DNA of 64,000 nucleotides, taken from contig JACJXC010000006.1 of assembly GCA_020636835.1 (NCBI GenBank), positions 1 to 64,000 of the forward strand, given 5' to 3'. The position numbers and the translations under genes are program-made. Shown one piece after another: positions 60,154-64,000 of this stretch (the stretch's first letter is position 1; every line of letters begins with the position of its first letter). The DNA is from Bacteroidales bacterium. Lineage in GTDB: Bacteria > Bacteroidota > Bacteroidia > Bacteroidales > Tenuifilaceae. The notes under the pieces were generated by a model. That model was not told the origin of the DNA. It worked only from the letters and a program-made list of their open reading frames with translations, and searched no databases.

Positions 60154-60189
60154 AAGGAGTTGTAAATTTCAATTTGCAACTCCTTTTTT
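60154..60189 (+). terminator. Intrinsic terminator after tRNA-Met
   Basis: AAGGAGTTGTAAATT pairs with AATTTGCAACTCCTT (one G-U) and is followed by a T run, 12 nt after the tRNA. Confidence 0.85.
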
Positions 60190-60211
60190 ATTTGCAACTA
60201 GATTTGCAACT
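60172..60211. repeat. Three direct copies of ATTTGCAACT beside tRNA-Met
   Basis: ATTTGCAACT occurs at 60172-60181, 60190-60199 and 60202-60211; the first is also the right arm of the terminator stem. Clustered short direct repeats next to a tRNA 3' end resemble recombinase binding sites at an attachment site. No integrase gene is in the window. The gap 60212-60517 shows nothing else. Confidence 0.45.
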
Positions 60212-60517
60212 TTACTCCTCGTGGATTTCCGTACTCCTTTTTCTCGGTTAACCAAAACTTTTTATCACAAATTACTGATATTTAATTTGATATTGTTTGC
60301 GATGTTGTGTTTTTTCGCTATTTTTTAACATTAATTGATTAAGATTGATCCCTGAGGCACAGAAAAAAGGTTGTGATGGGTTAATGTTTAATCTCGTAAT
60401 GGTTGAATATCAGTATGATAGTTGGTGCGCTGGGCGTGTGTGTTTTGGATTGATAAACGTTTTTGGTACGTTCAACGTGCGAATTTATTGAATATGAGTG
60501 TTTTTGAGTCTTCTGTT

Positions 60518-61024
60518 TTAGATGCTGGATAAGTTAAGAACTTCTTTAGAAATATAATCTGCAATATCAAACCCATTAATCCTATCTTTTTCATTAGCGA
60601 TTCTTTCTAGATTGTCTGAAACTTTAACGTCAATACCCATTGATCTTAAAAATTCTGCCTTAATTGACCATATATCATAAGGGGTATTCCCATTAAAGTT
60701 GTTTGGTGTCGATAAGTCAGGGTAAAGAATAACTTTTCTTCCTACTAATGATTTAAAACGATTAGGGTTTGTTGCAGGATTAAGTAACTCTAGTCCTCCT
60801 GTGGCGTGCCAAACTGCATTATTAATGTAGTTTGAGGCAATGATAGCCGTTTTTTCACTTTCAACTATACCTATTGGTTTGTTTTGGTTTTCGTTTAGGG
60901 CTAGTAAATGTTCCCCGAAAAGACATTGAGATAAATTGTAATCGTTCATCTGCATTATAGAATGAACCCAAGATTGTTTTTTGTGAATTCTTTTGCCATT
61001 GAATTGTGAAATGTTTGTCTCCAT
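60518..61024 (-). pseudogene. C-terminal remnant of a DUF6371/TOPRIM-like mobile-element protein
   Basis: 168 residues. The sequence SWVHSIMQMNDYNLSQCLFG, EHLLALNENQNKPIGIVESE (TOPRIM-like Glu), KTAIIASNYINNAVWHATGG, KVILYPDLS and the tail GFDIADYI match the C-terminal half of the DUF6371 proteins carried by Bacteroidota conjugative and mobilisable elements. The N-terminal zinc-finger half of those proteins (about 150-200 residues) is missing, and the frame begins with an unrelated-looking METNISQF. It is therefore probably a truncated leftover of an integrated element next to the tRNA, though a short functional form cannot be excluded. Confidence 0.7.
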
Positions 61025-61066
61025 TTTGGCTTTATTCGTCAGATTGATTCTAGTTGTGGCGGAAAT

Positions 61067-61192
61067 TTAATCTTGGATTCCAAGTTTATTATACTCCATT
61101 AATGCTGTATTGGCGTAATTGAAATCTTCACACCATTTTCGGAGTTGTCTTGCCAATTCCTTTTCTCTTAATCGTTCAAATATATATTCACC
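61067..61192 (-). pseudogene. Unidentified gene scrap (stop-to-stop frame)
   Basis: A 41-codon open stretch with a hydrophilic, protein-like composition (YIFERLREKELARQLRKWCE, FNYANTALMEYNKLGIQD), but it opens right after a stop codon with no good start. It could be the tail of a lost gene of the same element. The surrounding 61025-61272 holds nothing else. Confidence 0.3.
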
Positions 61193-61272
61193 TTATTTGT
61201 AATTAGTAATCATGGTCAAACGTAGTTTTAATGTTATTTTCCGCTAGCCTACGGCTGTGCATTGACTTAAAT

Positions 61273-64000
61273 TCAAATTTGCCCTCCCACGCCTTTAAAT
61301 TTTTCCACAAACGAAACAATTTTTTGGAAAACACTCTGTTTTTTAGTCAGATACAGAGGGTTTAACGGGCTCATTTTCGGCAAAAGCGCATTGAGTTCAG
61401 TACCATTTTCACTGGCATATTCGCGTTTTAAAGAAGCGGCTATATACCGTTTGGCCTCTTCTTCGTTTAAATTTTCTTCTGTGATTAATTCCCATGCTTC
61501 CGCTTTTTGTTTGCTTTGTGCGTATGTAAAAAATGAATCAATAACATTCGCTTTGTCTTGAAGGGTGTCAAGGTCAGTCCCATTTATGAAATCAACAACT
61601 AAGCTCTCTTTTGCTCTATTACCAATACTTGCACGGATAACCCTGCGAATTTCTGCAATTAAAGCTTCTTTGTCTTTTGTTTTCTTGTTATGCTCAAAAA
61701 TCAATTCAAGAATGTAATCGAGGTTTATTTCTTGCGATTTGAGTAAGTCAATCTCGAACACTACATCATCCCAATCAATTTTAGATTCTTCTGATTCTTT
61801 CCCAGATCTTTCACGCCGTAACCAGTCGCGTATATCATTATAGGTTGAACGGTAATCCTGAACTGTGCGTTCTTTGAGCAATTCAATTTTTTGCATTGTG
61901 GCAATATCCTCATCGGTTACAAAATGAGATTTTTTAAATTCTTCTATTGCCTCCGGATTATTTATATCAACGGTCTGTAATGCTTTAAGGTGGGAAAATT
62001 CATCGTAATTCTGAAGTATGTTTTCTACTCGCAAATATTCTCCGAATAGTTTTGCAAATTCCTTTTTGTCTTTCTCTTTTAAAATTTCGTCAGGGTTAGG
62101 GAATTTCTCATTCAACTCTTTTACTACTTCAACATAACCTCTGCGAGCTTCACCTGTAACAATGTCTGTGAATCCCTCTAAATACTCCTTGTAGCTTTTT
62201 TCAAGAACCACATTTTTTGTGTTGCTATCGCCAAACAGAGTGATAGCATCCACGGTGGCTGTTTCTAAATTGCGGAAAGTAACAATATTCCCAAAAGTTT
62301 TTGTGGCATCATAAATCCTATTTGTTCGTGAAAAGGCTTGAATTAGCCCATGGTAACGCAAGTTCTTGTCAACAAAAAGTGTGTTAAGTGTAGGAGCATC
62401 AAAGCCGGTGAGGAACATTCCCACTACAATAATTAGGTCAATGTCTTTGCTCTTTACACGTTTGGCTAGGTCGCGGTAATAGTCCTGAAAGCCTTTGCTA
62501 TCAATACTGAAGTTCATTTTGAACATAGCATTATAGTCATTGATGGCTTGGGTTAAAAACTCCTTGGCACTAACGTCCATTGCCGATGGTTCAAAGCTCT
62601 CGTCAACTATTTCGCCTATTGCACTCTGCTCCTCGTTTGCTGCAAAAGAGAAGATTGTGGCAATTTTTAATGGCTTTTCGCTCTCTTTTTGCAAGCGGTT
62701 TAATTCCTCGTAATAGCATTTGGCTGCATCAACACAACTTACGGCAAACATAGCATTAAAGCCTTTGTTGCTCCCTTGATTTCTATGGGTTTTTATCCTG
62801 AAATTCTGTAAGATGTATTGAGATATTTCATTTATTCGGGCAGGGTGGAGCAGTGCGGTTTTGTTTTCTGCTGCACTCAGCTTTTTCTCATCTATTTCAG
62901 TCTCGATAATCTTAAAATGTGGCCGAACATCATTATAGTCAACTTTGAATTTCAGCACTTTTTCATCACGAATTGCATCGGTAATTACATAGGAGTGTAG
63001 TTCCCGACCGAATACACTTGCAGTAGTTTCAGCACCCAAGGCATTTTGCGGAAAGATTGGTGTACCTGTAAAACCGAATTGATAGAACTTTTTAAACTTC
63101 TTGTTCAGGTTCTTCTGTGCTTCGCCAAATTGCGAGCGGTGGCACTCATCAAAAATGAAAACCACTTGCTTTTGGTATATGGCTAAATCGCCCTCACTTT
63201 TCATGAGGTTATTGAGTTTTTGTATGGTAGTTACAATAATCTTATTGTCGTCCTTTTCAATATTTCGCTTTAAACCTGCTGTACTATCAGAACCATTCAC
63301 ACTATCGGGCGAAAAACGCTGATATTCCTTCATGGTTTGAAAGTCCAGGTCTTTACGGTCAACTACAAAGAATACTTTATCAATAAAATCCAATTGTGTG
63401 GCTAAACGTGCCGCTTTAAAACTGGTGAGCGTTTTCCCTGAACCTGTTGTGTGCCAGATATATCCGCCTCCTTCGTTGGTCGACCATTTTTTTGCCAGAT
63501 ACGCACTTTCAATTTTCCATAAGATTCTCTCGGTTGCAGCAATTTGATACGGCCGCATTACAAGCAGCGTATCGCTGGTATCAAAAACCGAATACTTTAG
63601 TAACACTTCCAGCAGTGTCTTTTTCTGAAAAAAGGTAGCCGTAAAATCTTTAAGGTCTTTAATCAACGTATTGTCAGCTTTTGCCCAATTCATCGTGAAG
63701 TCAAAACTGTTTTTGTTGCGCTCAACCGTGTTTGCAAAATATCGGCTGTCGGTACCGTTTGAAATGACAAAAATCTGAATGTATTTAAATAGCGAGTTTT
63801 CGCTGTTGAAACTCTCCTTGGAGTACCGATGCACCTGATTAAACGCTTCACGGATAGCCACTCCACGTTTTTTTAATTCAACCTGAACCAAAGGCAATCC
63901 ATTTACCAATATGGTTACATCATACCGATTGGCGTTTGTTCCTATTTGTTCAAACTGTGAAATTACCTGTAGTTTATTACGTGCAACGTTCTTTTTGTCA
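61273..64000 (-). CDS. hsdR: Type I restriction endonuclease R subunit (5' end beyond window)
   Basis: About 908 residues are visible; the frame is open to the right edge, so the start lies outside. The N-terminal nuclease domain shows the PD-(D/E)XK residues in NRYDVTILVNG and LPLVQVELKKRG. Helicase motifs follow: I (WHTTGSGKTLTSFKAARLAT), II as DECHRS (VVFIFDECHRSQFGEAQK), III (FGFTGTPIF), V-VI (IDLIIVVGMFLTGFDAPTLN, LIQAFSRTNRIYD). A C-terminal helical region binds the methylase core. The enzyme translocates and cuts unmodified DNA together with HsdM and HsdS, whose genes must lie beyond the window. Its place next to a tRNA and a mobile-element remnant suggests acquisition with an island. 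Confidence 0.95.
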   Translation of the reverse strand, partial: DKKNVARNKLQVISQFEQIGTNANRYDVTILVNGLPLVQVELKKRGVAIREAFNQVHRYSKESFNSENSLFKYIQIFVISNGTDSRYFANTVERNKNSFDFTMNWAKADNTLIKDLKDFTATFFQKKTLLEVLLKYSVFDTSDTLLVMRPYQIAATERILWKIESAYLAKKWSTNEGGGYIWHTTGSGKTLTSFKAARLATQLDFIDKVFFVVDRKDLDFQTMKEYQRFSPDSVNGSDSTAGLKRNIEKDDNKIIVTTIQKLNNLMKSEGDLAIYQKQVVFIFDECHRSQFGEAQKNLNKKFKKFYQFGFTGTPIFPQNALGAETTASVFGRELHSYVITDAIRDEKVLKFKVDYNDVRPHFKIIETEIDEKKLSAAENKTALLHPARINEISQYILQNFRIKTHRNQGSNKGFNAMFAVSCVDAAKCYYEELNRLQKESEKPLKIATIFSFAANEEQSAIGEIVDESFEPSAMDVSAKEFLTQAINDYNAMFKMNFSIDSKGFQDYYRDLAKRVKSKDIDLIIVVGMFLTGFDAPTLNTLFVDKNLRYHGLIQAFSRTNRIYDATKTFGNIVTFRNLETATVDAITLFGDSNTKNVVLEKSYKEYLEGFTDIVTGEARRGYVEVVKELNEKFPNPDEILKEKDKKEFAKLFGEYLRVENILQNYDEFSHLKALQTVDINNPEAIEEFKKSHFVTDEDIATMQKIELLKERTVQDYRSTYNDIRDWLRRERSGKESEESKIDWDDVVFEIDLLKSQEINLDYILELIFEHNKKTKDKEALIAEIRRVIRASIGNRAKESLVVDFINGTDLDTLQDKANVIDSFFTYAQSKQKAEAWELITEENLNEEEAKRYIAASLKREYASENGTELNALLPKMSPLNPLYLTKKQSVFQKIVSFVEKFKGVGGQI

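Noticed and set aside
1..64000. CRISPR array, rRNA genes or a replication origin
   Set aside because: No regularly spaced identical repeats, no rRNA-like sequence and no DnaA-box cluster were noticed on reading both strands.

Overview
The window is a chromosomal segment of a member of the Bacteroidota, probably an anaerobic or facultative relative of the Bacteroidales/Marinilabiliales (order is inference). Evidence: a 287-residue primary sigma factor of the Bacteroidota type; Rho with a long charged N-terminal insertion; many upstream regions carrying the Bacteroidota -7 box TAnnTTTG; type IX secretion (T9SS) C-terminal sorting domains on a subtilase and a multidomain secreted protein; a propeller/Y_Y_Y histidine kinase; RibBA; and START-like proteins. 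A pyruvate:ferredoxin oxidoreductase gene and an aspartase fit anaerobic metabolism.

Layout. 1-3.9 kb: rho (cut by the left edge, minus), rpoD, rpe, and a glutamine amidotransferase (pabA/trpG, minus). 4-9.7 kb: a shikimate-pathway cluster aroB-aroD-aroE-aroA-aroC, covering steps 2-4, 6 and 7 to chorismate. It is invaded by short dispersed repeats and, between aroA and aroC, by a 470-bp cassette with inverted-repeat ends that encodes a GxxExxY (PD-(D/E)XK-like) protein. 10-13.5 kb: nifJ (PFOR), intact at both ends but with a dozen or more indels in the middle. 13.7-23 kb: a LytS/LytTR-type two-component pair, then ruvX, def, comEC, trkA and a TonB-domain protein. 23.1-23.5 kb: two tiny tandem lipoproteins sharing a CPAY motif. 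23.7-27.1 kb: a T9SS cargo protein with a frameshifted 5' end and a Crp/Fnr regulator. 27.4-30.3 kb: a possible leader RNA, a peptide-type ABC substrate-binding lipoprotein and a BadF/BadG-type (N-acetylglucosamine kinase-like) kinase.

30.3-34 kb is the most unusual part: a STAND/NACHT-like NTPase (minus) diverges from a two-gene unit made of a 41-residue single-span membrane protein and a trypsin-fold protein that keeps the Ser and Asp but seems to have lost the catalytic His. A perfect palindrome lies in the shared promoter region. 34.2-38.5 kb: an aspartase fused to an N-terminal cyclic-nucleotide-binding-like domain, cytidine deaminase, and a class III adenylate cyclase with degenerate receiver and PAS domains. 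38.6-48 kb (minus): xseB and xseA separated by two TPR-histidine kinases, then a T9SS subtilase and a MORN-repeat protein. 48.1-60 kb: dnaK, panB, an RluA-type pseudouridine synthase, a glucosaminidase/LysM protein, fmt, ribBA, two glycosyltransferases, an LptF/G permease and a START-like protein.

60-64 kb: tRNA-Met(CAT) with a textbook TTTG-N19-TAnnTTTG promoter, followed by what looks like the edge of an integrated island: direct repeats, the truncated tail of a DUF6371/TOPRIM-like mobile-element protein, a gene scrap and a type I restriction hsdR that runs off the right edge. Apart from the two indel clusters (nifJ and the T9SS protein's 5' end), reading frames are clean throughout.
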